Assembly: GCA_025451895.1 (NCBI GenBank) | Contig: JANWJP010000095.1 | Span: forward strand, 1-50,740 | Direction of reading: 5' to 3' | Origin: Robertmurraya sp. | GTDB taxonomy: Bacteria > Bacillota > Bacilli > Bacillales > Cytobacillaceae | Length of the DNA: 50,740 nucleotides | Shown here: positions 49,867 through 50,740 of the stretch, piece after piece | Position numbering within the stretch: position 1 is the stretch's first letter | Layout of the letters: every line of letters starts with the position of its first letter | Notes under the pieces: generated by a model | The model's database searches: none | Told to the model about the DNA's origin: nothing | What the model saw: only the letters and a program-made list of their open reading frames with translations | Position numbers and translations under genes: made by a program

Positions 49867-50740
49867 TCAAAACATACTGAGACGGTAATTTTTCGACAAA
49901 AGCTCAAGAAGCTTGATTCCTGCGATGCTGTTTCCTTTCTCATCCAAAGCAGGGCCGAATATGCCAATTCCAAATTTCCCCGGGACTGCGCCCATAATTC
50001 CGCCGGAAACTCCGCTTTTGGCCGGAATGCCAATTTTTATGGCAAATTCACCGGAAGCATTATACATTCCGCATGTGACCATAAATGTTTTGCAAATTCT
50101 TGCGATATCTTCAGGCACGAGTTGCTTTCCGCTGCGCGGTTCGGCTCCGTCATTTGCGAAAATCATCCCGATCCGTGCTAAATCATGACAGTCCATTTCA
50201 ATGGCACATTGTTTTGTATAAAGATCCATTAATGATTCAGTATCCTCTGTAATCACCTTATGCTGCTTGAGAAAATAACACAATGCCCGGTTTAAATCTG
50301 CCGTATCAAATTCCGAACGGGCCACTTTTTCGCTATGACCAATTTCCGGATCATCCGCAAGTTTCCGGACAAAACTCAACAACCTGTTGAACCGTTCTTC
50401 CACCGAATTTCCTTTAATCATACTCGTTACGACAAGAGCCCCGGCGTTAATCATCGGATTTAACGGCTTTGCCGGAGCCATTGTTTCCAACTTTGCAATT
50501 GAATTAAACGGATCGCCTGTCGGTTCCATTCCCACCTTCTCAAAAACCGGGTCAATTCCCCGATCCATCAGGACAAGGGCCAGACTAAGCACCTTTGAAA
50601 TGCTTTGCAAAGTAAACTTCTTGTCAATATCCCCGGCAGACAAGGAGCGGCCGTCAACAAAGCTCATCGCAATCGATAAATCACCGGGACTGGCTTTCCC
50701 CAGTTCAGGAATATAATCAGCAACTTTTCCGTTCTTCGTA
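49867..50740 (-). CDS. glsA: Glutaminase, serine beta-lactamase fold (5' end outside the window)
   Basis: About 291 residues are visible. The frame stays open through the right edge ('[20 protein letters not shown]'), so the start is missing and the true gene is slightly longer (family about 305-330). The enzyme hydrolyses glutamine to glutamate and ammonia. Catalytic elements are the SxxK pair in '[14 protein letters not shown]', '[13 protein letters not shown]', '[12 protein letters not shown]', '[14 protein letters not shown]' and '[16 protein letters not shown]'. It is read leftward and ends at a shared terminator. An internal ATG at 50667 is not the start, because conserved sequence precedes it. 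Confidence 0.95.
   Translation of the reverse strand, partial: TKNGKVADYIPELGKASPGDLSIAMSFVDGRSLSAGDIDKKFTLQSISKVLSLALVLMDRGIDPVFEKVGMEPTGDPFNSIAKLETMAPAKPLNPMINAGALVVTSMIKGNSVEERFNRLLSFVRKLADDPEIGHSEKVARSEFDTADLNRALCYFLKQHKVITEDTESLMDLYTKQCAIEMDCHDLARIGMIFANDGAEPRSGKQLVPEDIARICKTFMVTCGMYNASGEFAIKIGIPAKSGVSGGIMGAVPGKFGIGIFGPALDEKGNSIAGIKLLELLSKNYRLSMF

Noticed and set aside
1-50740. CRISPR array, prophage, tRNA or rRNA genes
   Set aside because: No regularly spaced repeats, phage structural genes, or tRNA/rRNA signatures were seen on either strand.

Overview
The window looks like the chromosome of a low-G+C, spore-forming member of the Bacillaceae. The signs are strong AGGAGG-type ribosome binding sites, frequent GTG and TTG starts, CcpA-like cre sites, a collagen-like spore-surface protein, LTA-synthase, PadR, BrnQ, TatA and YkuD-type proteins, and the dispersed GGTGACAGGCACC element. 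The species cannot be named from the sequence alone. There are about 43 intact protein genes, one of them (glutaminase) cut by the right edge, and two small decayed genes. There is one glycine riboswitch and one TnpB-only IS200/IS605-type element. No tRNA, rRNA, CRISPR array or prophage was seen.

Layout. 0-5.5 kb: an LTA-synthase-like sulfatase-fold enzyme, then a secreted protein and a two-component system whose kinase has a Met/His-rich outer loop. 5.9-10 kb: a small orphan protein, an arginase-fold protein, a solitary purC, an M20 amidohydrolase and tatA. 10.6-12.8 kb: a glycine riboswitch with terminator, followed by an ACT-domain/DUF711 pair. 12.9-17.1 kb: a DHA2 drug exporter diverging from a TetR regulator, then an RsmF-like rRNA methyltransferase. 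17.2-19.4 kb: a decayed PH/SHOCT gene, a diverged repeat region, and a vWA protein diverging from an HTH protein. 19.7-23.4 kb: a GntR regulator, a DnaA-box-like cluster, brnQ and a DeoR regulator. 23.7-29.5 kb: glpK-glpA-glpB-glpC, an anaerobic-type glycerol-3-phosphate dehydrogenase operon. 29.6-37 kb: DUF1284, an L,D-transpeptidase, threonine ammonia-lyase, a UvrC-like nuclease without the C-terminal half, and two carboxylate or amino-acid transporters.

37.3-44.2 kb reads as a spore-surface locus. It has a BclA-like collagen protein, a shorter paralogue of its N-terminal domain, a small helical protein, two related GT2-TPR glycosyltransferases and a polysaccharide pyruvyltransferase. The TnpB element has inserted in its middle. 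44.6-48.1 kb holds a VTC/DUF4956 pair, two VanZ-like membrane proteins and a PadR regulator with a clear palindromic operator. The right end has an RluA-type pseudouridine synthase, a frameshifted small membrane protein and a glutaminase.

Nothing here is a demonstrably new system. The best candidates for new biology are the glycine riboswitch ahead of the ACT/DUF711 pair, the collagen/glycosyltransferase locus, the DnaA-box-like cluster away from any origin gene, the vWA/HTH divergent pair, and the GntR-brnQ circuit with shared operators.
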